DNA from: Gammaproteobacteria bacterium
Lineage (GTDB): Bacteria > Pseudomonadota > Gammaproteobacteria > Pseudomonadales > Azotimanducaceae
Reading direction: 5' to 3'
NCBI GenBank assembly: GCA_021773555.1
Contig: JAJFKA010000030.1
Span: 1-64,000, forward strand
DNA length: 64,000 nt
Below, one piece after another: positions 15,135-24,486 of the stretch; within the stretch, counting starts at the first letter, position 1; each line of letters opens with the position of its first letter. A model generated the notes under the pieces. That model did no database searches, was not told the origin of the DNA, and was given only the letters and a program-made list of their open reading frames with translations. The position numbers and the translations under genes are program-made.

Positions 15135-16228
15135 CAGACTTCCCTCGTTTCGAAGTCGATGCGCGGGTCCACAAGCACATAAGTGAGATCGCCAATTAAG
15201 TGCATGACAAGCCCGACTAGCGTGTAAAAGAACAATGTGCCGAATAAGACCGGATAGTCACGATTGATTGCAGCCTCAAATCCCAGCAGGCCGAGTCCGT
15301 TCAGGCTAAAGATGATTTCAATGAGCAGCGCGCCAGTGAACAGCACGTTCACGAGCGCACCAGGCAGTTGTGCAACTACAATCAGCATCGCGTTTCGAAA
15401 TACATGCCCATACAGTACACGACGTTCGGATGCGCCTTTCGCTCTCGCCGTTAGCACAAACTGTTTGTTGATCTCCTCGAGAAACAGATTCTTTGTGAGT
15501 AACGTTAAGGTCGCAAAACCATGAATGGTCATCGCGAGGATTGGCAAAGTGATGTGCCACGAATAGTCCTTGACTTTTTCCCAGGCAGATAACTGGTCAA
15601 AATAATCTGATGTCAAACCCCTGAGCGGAAAGAAGTCCCAGTAGTTTCCGCCTGCAAAAAGTACTATCAACAGGATCGCGAAAAGAAACGCGGGAATCGC
15701 GTAGGCAACGAATATCGCTCCGCTTGTCCAGATATCAAATGGAGCACCATCCCTGACAGCCTTTGATATCCCGAGGGGAATTGATATCAAGTAAGTAATC
15801 ATCAGGGTCCAGAAGCCAAGAGAAATTGAGACTGGCATGCGTTCAACAACCAGGGAAGCGACGGACCGGTCCTGGTAGTAGCTTTCACCAAAATCCAGGT
15901 GCACATAGTCCCACATCATCTTGAAGAATCGCTCGTGCAACGGTTTATCGAACCCAAACTGCTTTTCAAGATCTTTGATCAGGTCCGGGTCGATGCCACG
16001 GGTCCCTTCGTAGCTTCCGGAGTCTGAAGTACCAGCGGCACTACCCATGTCACCACCCGCACCACCGGTGATCCGCGCTGTGGCATTTGTGTCTTCGCCC
16101 GACAATTGCGCAACGATTTGCTCGACCGGTCCACCGGGAGCGGTTTGCACAATCAGGAAGTTGATGACCATAATGCCAAACAAGGTCGGAATGATGAGTG
16201 CCAGTCGCTTGATGATGTAAACGCCCAC
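15134..16228 (-). CDS. yejB: Peptide ABC transporter permease YejB
   Basis: A 364-residue permease. The N-terminal helix (IIKRLALIIPTLFGIMVINF) and the long hydrophilic insertion before the second helix are typical of YejB. The DppB-type motifs KQFGFDKPLHERFFKMMWDY and the EAA loop (LTARAKGASERRVLYGHVFR) are intact. The insertion after VEQIVAQLSGEDTNA is Gly/Ser-rich here. It forms the transmembrane channel with YejE. One-base overlaps with yejA and yejE show co-translation. Confidence 0.92.
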   Translation of the reverse strand: MGVYIIKRLALIIPTLFGIMVINFLIVQTAPGGPVEQIVAQLSGEDTNATARITGGAGGDMGSAAGTSDSGSYEGTRGIDPDLIKDLEKQFGFDKPLHERFFKMMWDYVHLDFGESYYQDRSVASLVVERMPVSISLGFWTLMITYLISIPLGISKAVRDGAPFDIWTSGAIFVAYAIPAFLFAILLIVLFAGGNYWDFFPLRGLTSDYFDQLSAWEKVKDYSWHITLPILAMTIHGFATLTLLTKNLFLEEINKQFVLTARAKGASERRVLYGHVFRNAMLIVVAQLPGALVNVLFTGALLIEIIFSLNGLGLLGFEAAINRDYPVLFGTLFFYTLVGLVMHLIGDLTYVLVDPRIDFETREV

Positions 16229-18087
16229 TAGCTTTCTCCTCCGGAGTTAACCCGCTTCATACCTTCTTCGAGCTTTTTAGCTTTTTCCTCCGAGTACCAC
16301 CATGTGTCGTAATAGCCACTGCGAAATCTAGCCTGGATTTTCGGTCTCTCAAACTTGTCCCAATATCCGTATCGATACCCGGGAGGGAAAAACCCTGGAA
16401 TCGCATAAAAGTTCCACAGGAGCACCCGGTCAAGCGCTCTGGCAACAGCTTTAAGTTCACCCCTCGAACGAGACGCGATCATTTTCTCGATTAGCGCATC
16501 GACTACAGGGTCTTTGATACCGGCACTGTTTCGACTGTAGGGTCGATCAGCCGCACGTGATCCCCAATAATTTCGTAGTTCCCTACCGGGGACAGTAGTC
16601 TGTGAGTAATTTCTCAATGTAGCTTCAAAGTCGAATTTCCCCAGGCGATTAATGTACTGTGAGACCTCTACAGTCCTGATGGTTGATTCAATCCCCAACC
16701 GTTCCAGTGATGCGATAAGCGGCATCAGGAATCGCTCTAGATAGATGCTGACTGTCATAAACTCGATCGTAAAAGGCTCTCTTGATTTTGCGTCTACAAG
16801 CTTTCCGTCTTCAATCTCATATCCTGCTTCTTCCAGCAGTTTTGCTGCTCTCAAAAGGTTTTCTCTCGCGTATCCTCGTCCGGTTGTTCTCGCGGGGACG
16901 TAGGTCTCGGTAAACACCCGTGGAGGTACCTGTGCACGAAAGGGTTCGAGCAATTCGAGCTCCCGGTCTGAGGGCAACCCCTCTTGGGCAAGATCGGAGT
17001 TCTCAAAAAAACTGTCGACCCTGTCGTAGAATCCGTGATTCAGAACCCGGTTGCTCCACTCAAAGTTATACGCCAGCCCGATGGCTTCCCTTATTCGAAC
17101 ATCGTCGAATTTAGGATCTCGGAGATTGAGGATTAATCCCCACGCCATACCGAACGGACGCTCGGTGACAATCAGGTCTTTAATAAAATACCCATGTCGG
17201 TGCCCTGGAAAGTCATACTCCGTCGCCCAACGTTTGGCGACGCCTTCCAGGCGAGAATCAATCACGCGCGACTTATGGGCTTCGTGAATAACACTTTCAT
17301 CCGAAAAGTAGTCGTAGGAAACCCGATCAAAATTGTGTCGACCTTTCATCACAGGAATATCTCGACCCCAGTAGTCTGTTACCCGCTGGTAAATGATCTT
17401 CCGCCCTGGCTCGATTTCAGCAATTCGATAGGGACCACTGCCGAGAGGAATATCGAGGCTGGTCTCGTTAAACGTTCGTGTCTCCCAATAATGTTCAGGC
17501 AGCACGTACATATTAGCCACCGTCTGGGCTTCTTCCGGTGAGGTTGCACGCTGGAAGTAAAATTTGATCTGGAGTGGCCCGGTGATCTCTGCTTTTAGAG
17601 CGTTGGAAAACTCAAGCCTCAGTACAGGAGAGCCTTCATCCTTCAGGCGTTCATAGGTATAAAGCACATCTTTTGCAGTGATAGGAACACCGTCGTGCCA
17701 TCTGGCTTCAGGTCGAAGTCGAAACTCCGCCCAACTATAGTCTTGCGCCAATCTAACTGACTCCGCGAGCCAGCCGTACTGGCTTGCTGGTTCATCATCT
17801 GCTTTGAACATGAGGCGTTCGTAGATAAGGGCATTGGTGTCATAGTTCATGCCTACTGGCTCATTCCCTTTCCTGATGAAGAAATTGAGGTTGTCGAAAT
17901 TACCGAGTGCGGACATCTTGATTTCGCCGACTTTGGGCGCATCAGGATTGACGTAGTCGAAGTGTTGGAAACCTGACGGGTATTTTAAGTCGCCGAAGAA
18001 CGATAGTCCGTGGTGCCATTCGGATGCGAAGGTGTAATTCGCGCAGAAGAGCGTGAATAGCAAAATGGTAGTGCTGGTGTATCGCAC
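16228..18087 (-). CDS. yejA: Periplasmic oligopeptide-binding protein YejA
   Basis: A 619-residue solute-binding protein of family 5, with a signal peptide (MRYTSTTILLFTLFCANYTFA, cleavage after about residue 21). The YejA start GLSFFGDLKYPSGFQHFDYV and LRPEARWHDGVPITAKDVLY are clear, and IREAIGLAYNFEWSNR is the typical lobe-two motif. It delivers oligopeptides, and in enterobacteria microcin C, to YejBEF. It is the first gene of the operon. The promoter should lie in the 18088-18650 gap. Confidence 0.92.
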   Translation of the reverse strand: MRYTSTTILLFTLFCANYTFASEWHHGLSFFGDLKYPSGFQHFDYVNPDAPKVGEIKMSALGNFDNLNFFIRKGNEPVGMNYDTNALIYERLMFKADDEPASQYGWLAESVRLAQDYSWAEFRLRPEARWHDGVPITAKDVLYTYERLKDEGSPVLRLEFSNALKAEITGPLQIKFYFQRATSPEEAQTVANMYVLPEHYWETRTFNETSLDIPLGSGPYRIAEIEPGRKIIYQRVTDYWGRDIPVMKGRHNFDRVSYDYFSDESVIHEAHKSRVIDSRLEGVAKRWATEYDFPGHRHGYFIKDLIVTERPFGMAWGLILNLRDPKFDDVRIREAIGLAYNFEWSNRVLNHGFYDRVDSFFENSDLAQEGLPSDRELELLEPFRAQVPPRVFTETYVPARTTGRGYARENLLRAAKLLEEAGYEIEDGKLVDAKSREPFTIEFMTVSIYLERFLMPLIASLERLGIESTIRTVEVSQYINRLGKFDFEATLRNYSQTTVPGRELRNYWGSRAADRPYSRNSAGIKDPVVDALIEKMIASRSRGELKAVARALDRVLLWNFYAIPGFFPPGYRYGYWDKFERPKIQARFRSGYYDTWWYSEEKAKKLEEGMKRVNSGGES

Positions 18088-18650
18088 AATTCCCTCAATT
18101 TGGGACTAGTGCTACAGACTACACGAACGGCGATAAGCGCAGCAACAGCAGGGTCGACAATAGACACAAGCGTATGTGTCGGACCGATTATTCAACAACG
18201 ACAGCCGCATTGACGCTTCACCAGGCGGCAACCAAGCTCACCCGAATTACCAAATCGCTGGAGGTGCGAAATGGTGGTCATAGGATGTATATTCCTGATC
18301 TGGCTAAACTGAGAGACTCGTCTGTTTAAGGTTGGGCAGTGTCACTCCATTCTGTCTGGAACCAGGAAAAGTACTGATCCCGATGCGATCAAGCGTGGTT
18401 GGGCTGGCTTTAAACCGGTTTATGATCCTGCTTGCAGAACGACTGGCAGACTATGTTTGACAACTGGCAGTTACACAGAAACATTTACAGGCTCGTGTTC
18501 TCTCTACAAGCTCAACGCTTAATGACATCAATCTAAATACAAAACACACCTCACGGGATAACGAGAATAGCGATTCATCGACAAACTACTCCAACATTCT
18601 GACTGTCGGAAAAGTCCCCTGCCCGGGTAAGGTCATTTGAGATCTCGACC
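18088..18650. other. Intergenic region between yejA and tetR-type gene
   Basis: About 560 bp with no supported gene on either strand. It must contain the yejA promoter and the end of the regulator transcript. No clear operator palindrome, riboswitch or terminator hairpin was recognised. Confidence 0.45.
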
Positions 18651-19352
18651 CTAACCGCGTGCCTTGCCCTTCGCTAATTTAACCAGTGCCCTCGTTTCCG
18701 TGGACTCTGCCACACTCAACAATCCAACCAATAAATCAATCAAGTTGCTGACAAAAAGATCTGCCTGCACGCCTCTAAAGGCACTTTTTTGCCTGGAGTG
18801 ATGAGCGAGTGATGCTGACACCAAACGGACGGCAACTTCCATTCGGCGTCGATAGCCAGGCTCATCCAGATGTTCGAGGTTTGCACGTAGCATAGCCGCC
18901 ATTTGTCGCCCACTTTCACCTCCACCACCCTTCCTGTCGACCAACTTAAGTGCTGATTCTTCAGAAAGGAATACCTCATGACCGAAGGCTTTAATATAAC
19001 GACGAAAGCCAGGTTTTGACTTCGCTAAAAGAAAAATCGGCATCACCATCACTATGCACAAATCCCTGAGCACAGGCTCGGGTGTCTTAGCCGCTAATTC
19101 TGCCAGCAGCTCTGTTCTTTTAGCCTGGATCTCGGCTGAGCGAAGATCATGAATTGCCGCAATAAGACCTTGAAGATTCCTGAAATGATATTGCAGGGCT
19201 GATTCATTCTTTTGCCCGGCAACACTCACAATCTTTCGAATAGAAACATTCTCTATGCCTTTATCAGCAACCAGCTTTTCGGCCGCCTCGATCAACGCCT
19301 GTCGGGTAGTCTCACTTCTCGATGGTTGTGCACCCAATTTATTCTCCCGCAT
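18651..19352 (-). CDS. TetR/AcrR-family transcriptional regulator
   Basis: A 233-residue protein. Residues 10-60 form the TetR DNA-binding domain: RSETTRQALIEAAEKLVADK, GIENVSIRKIVSVAGQKNES and ALQYHFRNLQGLIAAI, where the YHFRN motif ends the recognition helix. The C-terminal ligand domain is all-helical and of no known specificity. The next gene in the same direction is far downstream (yejA), while the DUF1330 gene lies 69 bp upstream on the same strand. It may control the 19.4-20.9 kb genes or yej. Ligand and operator are unknown. Confidence 0.88.
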   Translation of the reverse strand: MRENKLGAQPSRSETTRQALIEAAEKLVADKGIENVSIRKIVSVAGQKNESALQYHFRNLQGLIAAIHDLRSAEIQAKRTELLAELAAKTPEPVLRDLCIVMVMPIFLLAKSKPGFRRYIKAFGHEVFLSEESALKLVDRKGGGGESGRQMAAMLRANLEHLDEPGYRRRMEVAVRLVSASLAHHSRQKSAFRGVQADLFVSNLIDLLVGLLSVAESTETRALVKLAKGKARG

Positions 19353-19421
19353 TCAATTTAGTCGACTGGGATCGCTGACAATTGGCTTTCCTGTTTATTG
19401 CAGATGCCAGGGTTTATTCGT

Positions 19422-19847
19422 TCAGGCATTCAGCCACAGACCTGTTGCATTGGTTGTCTCAATATTTAGCTGTCCTGCTAATCCTGCATCACGGTGCACG
19501 TGGATGGCCTGGTATTTTTCGGACTGAATCATGTCGATCATTGCCTGGCGCGACGGGTAGGTAGCGATGGAGATGTTATCCCACAGTTCCTCGACTTCAC
19601 CCAACATAAGTCTTTCAACCTGGCCACTGAACATGGCACCCCCACCTAGCTCTTTCAAGATTTCAGAGACCGCCGAACCATAAAGAGCATAAGCCTCGGC
19701 ACCTGTTAAATCAGTTTTCCTGCCATCTTCATACTCAGCCTTCTCCCTAAATTTAAGCAGGTTAACCATATAGATGGGACCGTCCGCGGGTTCAAAGAAC
19801 CCTTTCACCTGATCTTCCGTGGGTGACAAACTATTTTTAACTTCCAC
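19422..19847 (-). CDS. DUF1330 domain protein
   Basis: A 141-residue protein. GPIYMVNLLKFREKAEYEDG at about 25-44 and ALYGSAVSEILKELGGG are the DUF1330 pattern, a dimeric alpha+beta-barrel fold. SIATYPSRQAMIDMIQSEKY and the C-terminal RDAGLAGQLNIETTN complete it. Function in the family is unknown; the fold is shared with small monooxygenases and binding proteins. GGAGATAAT lies a few bases upstream of the ATG at 19847. It is 48 bp downstream of the haloalkane dehalogenase gene on the same strand, so the two are probably one transcript. Confidence 0.8.
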   Translation of the reverse strand: MEVKNSLSPTEDQVKGFFEPADGPIYMVNLLKFREKAEYEDGRKTDLTGAEAYALYGSAVSEILKELGGGAMFSGQVERLMLGEVEELWDNISIATYPSRQAMIDMIQSEKYQAIHVHRDAGLAGQLNIETTNATGLWLNA

Positions 19848-19895
19848 TATTATCTCCTTGCGAATATGTAGTTGTTGGTATCGAGTCGAGCCAAT

Positions 19896-20906
19896 CTAAA
19901 CAGGGTTGGTCTCAACAAACTTGATGATTGTTTGCGCCAGCTTTTCTGGTGCCTGCTCCTGCAGAAAATGAGCTGCGCCCTCGATCGTGACGTGTGCCTG
20001 GCCCTTTGCACCCGGAACCGATTCCTGGAAGCGGACATGTGCACCAGCAGTCACTGGATCAGAATCTGAAAATGCTGTGAGAAGTGGCTTCTCCCATTTT
20101 TTGAACACAGCCCATGCAGCCCTGTTTGCAGGTATGGCTACATTATCTGGAATGATTGGTACCAGTGATGGGAATTGTCTTGCACCCGCCAGATAAGTCT
20201 CATCCGGGAAGGGTGCGGCGTAAGCTTTCTTCTCATCATCGGAAAGTGTTCCGCCCATTAACCCCAGCACTTCTTCCGGACGGAAACCTTCTGATTCTGC
20301 ACAAAATTTGACCCAATTGAGGAAACCCAATCCAGTGGTATCACTGCCCATGGCCATCGCCATTTCTACTGCATTGGCTGGCACAGCTAAAGATTCGTAG
20401 TAAGCACGCATCTGTGTACTCACTTCATCTATCTTGTCATCCGCAATACCATTTGCATCAGGGAGTCCGGTATTCGCCGGGATGAGCCTGGCAAATCGAT
20501 CCTGGTTTTCAGCTGCAACGCGCAGGCCAATCAGCCCGCCCCAATCCTGGCAGAATAGCGTGATGTCTTTAAGATCAAGACCTTCTATCAACGCCTTAAC
20601 CCAGACCACATGATTAGCATAGGTGTAGTTCTCACGAAGCGTTGGCTTGTCTGACTTCCCAAAACCTATCAGGTCAGGGGCGATCACGCGATATCCGGCA
20701 TTCACCAGAATTGGAATCATCTTTCTATACAGATAAGACCATGAGGGTTGTCCATGAATACACAAGATGACTTCCCCGGCACCTTCATCCACGTAGTGCA
20801 TCCTGAGTGCCCCACCTTCAAGGTCGGGGACTTCTACATAATTTGGCTCAAAAGGGTATCCGCGCAGGTTTTCAAATCGACTGTCATCCGTTCGTACGTA
20901 TTGCAT
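19896..20906 (-). CDS. Haloalkane dehalogenase (alpha/beta-hydrolase fold)
   Basis: 336 residues from ATG 20906, which has a GAGGA ribosome-binding site; the longer frame is not needed. The oxyanion segment is HGQPSWSYLYRKM (about 51-63). The nucleophile is Asp121 in CQDWGG, with the halide-binding Trp122 next to it, and the catalytic His lies in GAAHFLQEQAPEKLA near the C-terminus. These are the marks of haloalkane dehalogenases of the DhmA/DmbC-like type, which hydrolyse carbon-halogen bonds to alcohols in the cytoplasm. Epoxide hydrolases share the Asp nucleophile and cannot be excluded, but DW and the overall pattern favour a dehalogenase. Confidence 0.85.
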   Translation of the reverse strand: MQYVRTDDSRFENLRGYPFEPNYVEVPDLEGGALRMHYVDEGAGEVILCIHGQPSWSYLYRKMIPILVNAGYRVIAPDLIGFGKSDKPTLRENYTYANHVVWVKALIEGLDLKDITLFCQDWGGLIGLRVAAENQDRFARLIPANTGLPDANGIADDKIDEVSTQMRAYYESLAVPANAVEMAMAMGSDTTGLGFLNWVKFCAESEGFRPEEVLGLMGGTLSDDEKKAYAAPFPDETYLAGARQFPSLVPIIPDNVAIPANRAAWAVFKKWEKPLLTAFSDSDPVTAGAHVRFQESVPGAKGQAHVTIEGAAHFLQEQAPEKLAQTIIKFVETNPV

Positions 20907-21142
20907 AGCAGGTCCTCTACATAGATTTTGTGCAAACAATTCAATTGGTCATGCCGCCAGTTCGCCCGTGCGATACCAATACACGACTTGATTTCAACAT
21001 CATTATGAGGCATTGTTTAATGGATTACATTAAATATTCCTGCACACTTGAAGTAAGTGATGCTTAAAATCACTTTCTTCTTGTGACCAGATAGATGCAA
21101 GCCATTTACCTAAAACTTTTCAATTTCACGAGTGCTGCAACA

Positions 21143-22765
21143 ATGAAAAAAATATTAATCGGCTCAATCCTTGTGCTGGTTGGGCTCGGTGTGGTGGCTT
21201 CACAATACTGGTATTACCTGCCGGGGATTATGTCTGACATTCTCGATCCTATTGGCTATAACCAATCCGTCATCTGGAAAGCGGGGCCTGCGGAAACCCC
21301 ATCGGCCGACGGCGAACGTCCACCTAACATTGTGCTCATCGTTGCTGACGATCTTGGCTTTAATGACATCACCTTCTATGGAGGTGGCATTGCAGAGGGT
21401 TCGGTGCCAACACCCAGCATCGATTCGATTGCGCAAGCTGGCATGCATTTTCCAAATGGCTACGCCGGTAACGGAACCTGCGCACCATCACGGGCTGCAC
21501 TGCTGACGGGTCGCTATCCAACCCGGGTTGGATTTGAGTTCACTCCTGCAGCACCTGCATTTATGCGGTTGGTTGCAGGTGATGCCTTTATCGAAGAGAA
21601 CGCAGAGAACTATCCACCTGAAGATGAATTGGGTCTTCCAGCAGATGAGCTAACACTGCCTGAGCTTCTCAAAGAAAAAGGCTATCACTCGGTGGCACTC
21701 GGTAAGTGGCATCTGGGATCATCGGCAGGTTCACTACCAAATGATCAGGGATTTGATGAATTTTTAGGCTTTCTTTCTGGCGCCGGACTGTACCTGCCTG
21801 AAGGAGGTGACAATGTCATCAATTCCAAACAGGATTTTGACAATATCGATAAGTTCCTCTGGGCAAATCTAAAGTATGGCGTCAGGTATAACAAAGGAGA
21901 CCGCTTTAAACCCTCATCACATGTCACCGACTATCTGAGCCGTGAAGCAGTCAAGGTCATTGAAGCCAACCGCAATCATCCATTCTTTATGTACCTTGCC
22001 TACAATGCACCTCATACACCCTTACAGGCTGAGAAGGCCGACTATGATGCACTTGATCACATTACAAACCACACCGAACGAACCTATGCCGCGATGCTTC
22101 GTGGACTTGACCGTGGTATCGGCCAGGTACTTGACGCATTAGACGATAATGGTTTAACGGACAACACGATTGTGATTTTTACCAGTGATAACGGGGGTGC
22201 TGGCTATGTAGGCTTACCCGATATCAACAAACCTTATCGCGGCTGGAAGATTACTTTCTTTGAAGGTGGTATACATGCCCCCTACTTTGTTCGTTGGCCA
22301 AAAAGCATCCCGGCAGGCAGTCAGTATGATTCAGCCGTGGCACACATCGACATATTTTCAACTGCCCTGGCAGCAGCAGGCGTAGAGCTACCCTCTGATC
22401 GCATCATCGATGGCAGAGACATCCTTAGTTATGCCTTACAGGAAGAACAACCACCACTGAAGCGGCCACTATTCTGGCGGACCGGTGGGTACAAGGTCAT
22501 TCAGGATGATGGCTGGAAACTGCAGCTACAGGAGCAAAATGGTAAAACCTGGCTTTTCAATCTCAATGATGATCCCACCGAACAATCCAATTTGAGTGAT
22601 TCACATCCCGAGAAGCTGGCAGAATTACGTGAGACCCTCTATTCATTGGACGAGCAGATGGTTCCGCCTCTGTGGCCACCACTGAGCGAAAGCACCATCT
22701 CTGTAGACTATACTTCCAATATCGAACCTGACGCGGATCACGAAACGATCCTCTGGGCAAACTAA
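21143..22765 (+). CDS. Type I sulfatase (arylsulfatase family)
   Basis: 540 residues from ATG 21143. The N-terminus is a hydrophobic signal or anchor (KKILIGSILVLVGLGVVAS). PNIVLIVADDLGFNDITFYG gives the metal-binding Asp pair (69-70). CAPSRAALLTGRYP (113-126) holds the Cys that becomes formylglycine. Further active-site parts are ALGKWHLG, NAPHTPLQA, IVIFTSDNGG and GWKITFFEGGIHAP. The enzyme cleaves sulfate esters in the periplasm after maturation by a formylglycine-generating enzyme, not encoded here. ATG 21095 is an alternative start. The decayed bacteriocin copy begins within a few bases of the stop. Confidence 0.88.
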   Translation: MKKILIGSILVLVGLGVVASQYWYYLPGIMSDILDPIGYNQSVIWKAGPAETPSADGERPPNIVLIVADDLGFNDITFYGGGIAEGSVPTPSIDSIAQAGMHFPNGYAGNGTCAPSRAALLTGRYPTRVGFEFTPAAPAFMRLVAGDAFIEENAENYPPEDELGLPADELTLPELLKEKGYHSVALGKWHLGSSAGSLPNDQGFDEFLGFLSGAGLYLPEGGDNVINSKQDFDNIDKFLWANLKYGVRYNKGDRFKPSSHVTDYLSREAVKVIEANRNHPFFMYLAYNAPHTPLQAEKADYDALDHITNHTERTYAAMLRGLDRGIGQVLDALDDNGLTDNTIVIFTSDNGGAGYVGLPDINKPYRGWKITFFEGGIHAPYFVRWPKSIPAGSQYDSAVAHIDIFSTALAAAGVELPSDRIIDGRDILSYALQEEQPPLKRPLFWRTGGYKVIQDDGWKLQLQEQNGKTWLFNLNDDPTEQSNLSDSHPEKLAELRETLYSLDEQMVPPLWPPLSESTISVDYTSNIEPDADHETILWAN

Positions 22766-22766
22766 T

Positions 22767-23128
22767 CTTTAACAACAACCGAAGTGGAGAATTTAAGCGA
22801 CGCGGGTACTAACAAAGAGTGAGATAGATGATGCGAGTGGTGGTGTTGGACTTCTTGGATTTGGCTTAGGTGCAGCAATAGGTTTCGGCACTTCGATTGG
22901 ACGAGTCTCAACGCAAAAAATTTTGCTGCCACGCTCCTTGGTGGGTTGTCCGGCGCTGCTGGAAACTTCACGGGTTCAGCCGCAGCGGGAGGGCTTATTG
23001 TCAGAGGGGCGATTCGATCAATAGGTCTTGGCGTGGCCGGTGCCACCGCGGCCTCCGGAGGAATACTGACACACACCGTTGCTGATCTCACAAGCTACAA
23101 AGGAATACTGACAAAGGAATACTGACAC
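22767..23128 (+). pseudogene. Decayed second copy of the bacteriocin precursor gene
   Basis: The sequence from about 22767 follows the 8210-8510 bacteriocin region closely: GTGGAGAATTTAAGCG, GGTACTAACAAA, GTTGGACTTCTTGGATTTGG and more. The start codon is changed from ATG to ACG (22800-22802). One T is missing near 22920, so the frame breaks after ...GRVSTQ. A leader-like SEIDDASGG and the second half AATLLGGLSGAAGNF are still readable in different frames. The tail after the AGATAA segment differs from the first copy and runs into a short duplicated 39-bp unit. No intact immunity gene accompanies it. Confidence 0.8.
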
Positions 23129-23154
23129 ACACCGTTGCTGATCTCACAAGCTAC
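23060..23154 (+). repeat. 39-bp direct repeat, two copies
   Basis: The unit starting GGAATACTGACACACACCGT and ending CTCACAAGCTAC occurs at 23060-23098 and again at 23116-23154. The 17-bp spacer contains a partial third start (GGAATACTGAC). It joins the end of the decayed bacteriocin copy to the RAYT gene leader and looks like slippage or an insertion footprint. Confidence 0.75.
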
Positions 23155-23246
23155 CAGATAAGTCGTACGGACAATCTGGAAAATCCCCACACCCAGAGAG
23201 GCGATCACCAATGGGTCCTTGGTTTGCGTGCAGCCATTATTCACGA

Positions 23247-24164
23247 ATGGCAACTCCGCGAGCACAACTCGTCGATCACGAGATCCCACTTCATTATCAT
23301 CTGGTGTCGCGCTGTGTGCGCAGGAGCTGGTTGTGCGGGCGAGACCGAAAGACTGGCAAGAATTACAACCACCGTAAAACCTGGCTGAAGGAGCGGTTGT
23401 TTCACCTGGCCAAATACTTTGCGGTCGCCATTGATGCCTATGCCATCATGGATAATCACTTCCATCTGGTTGTGTATTATGACCCGAAGGAATGTCAGCG
23501 ATGGGACAATCAAGAACTTGTCTATCGTTGGACCGAAGCGTTCCCACCAAAAACAAACGGCAAGTTTCAGGATCTCGAAGCGTTAAAAGAGATACAACGC
23601 GACCTGCTGTTGAATCAACCAGAGCGATTGCAGCAGATTCGCGACGCGTTGGGATCACTCTCTGCGTTTATGAAACATTTGAAACAGCCCATCGCCTGGA
23701 AAGCTAACCGGGAAGACAATTGCACAGGTCATTTCTTTGAGGGACGCTTCTATTCCGGCGCACTTCTCAGCGAAGATGCCGTGTTAGCGGCAATGGCCTA
23801 TGTTGATCTCAATCCGGTCCGCGCCAATATCGCACGAACCATTGCCGAATCCCGCGACTGTTCGATCCGAGATCGATTGCAGGTGCTGGCAAGCACGCCT
23901 GAGCGCCTCCAACAGGCTCTCTCCTCACTTGTCTCTGGCATCAGTAATGCAGAGCCCCAGTTCCAGATGAGCCTCCCTGGTTATGTAGAACATCTCAATG
24001 AGTTTACACGCCCCCGTGGTCCAGTTTTAGACGACGACCTGGCAGCATGGTTTAGCAGGGTTGCGTCGATCAATAAACGACAACGGGCATATGGCCACTC
24101 GAACGAATTAACGCAGTGGATTACCCAACGGGGGTGGCAACGCGTGGGCGGTGTTTTACTCTAA
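23247..24164 (+). CDS. REP-associated tyrosine transposase (RAYT, IS200-like Y1)
   Basis: From ATG 23247 the protein has 305 residues. The start PRAQLVDHEIPLHYHLVSRC and the HUH motif DNHFHLV (69-75) identify a Y1 transposase of the RAYT group. GHFFEGRFYSGALL and YVDLNPVRANIA (catalytic Tyr region) follow, and the protein ends GWQRVGGVLL. RAYTs nick and move REP palindromes rather than themselves. The R1-R4 repeats in this window have the right look to be its substrates, but this is inference. An upstream ATG (23211) with AGAGAGG is an alternative start. The 3' end GGTGTTTTACTC resembles the repeat family itself. Confidence 0.85.
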   Translation: MATPRAQLVDHEIPLHYHLVSRCVRRSWLCGRDRKTGKNYNHRKTWLKERLFHLAKYFAVAIDAYAIMDNHFHLVVYYDPKECQRWDNQELVYRWTEAFPPKTNGKFQDLEALKEIQRDLLLNQPERLQQIRDALGSLSAFMKHLKQPIAWKANREDNCTGHFFEGRFYSGALLSEDAVLAAMAYVDLNPVRANIARTIAESRDCSIRDRLQVLASTPERLQQALSSLVSGISNAEPQFQMSLPGYVEHLNEFTRPRGPVLDDDLAAWFSRVASINKRQRAYGHSNELTQWITQRGWQRVGGVLL

Positions 24165-24486
24165 GGAGAAAAAGCGTTTTTTTGTTCCGGAAATAGTGGC
24201 CGTCGACGGCATCCCTACAGCACCATCACAAAATAATCCTGATTGTTCTTGTCCAGATATCTGCGCTCTGATGTAAATCTTTGATTCGTCATTTTTACTG
24301 CAGTGGTTAAAGATGCGCTTGCGGCCGGTGTGTGTCCCCATTTGCTGTGCTGATGGGTATCCCGCAAGATTGGCGAACTCCTTCCGGGCTTGAAAGACCC
24401 GCATTTGATCTCTGCGCTCGAAGAAATGCGCACGACACACGATCGTAACATAGACAATACGAACACCGTGCTCACCGGTTGATTGG
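24165..24486. other. Intergenic region, no supported gene
   Basis: Convergent gap between the RAYT gene and the cyclase gene. AAAAAGCGTTTTTTT at about 24170-24181 could be a weak terminator for the RAYT transcript. A perfect CCGTCGACGG palindrome follows at about 24200. The remaining open frames lack coding character. Confidence 0.4.
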
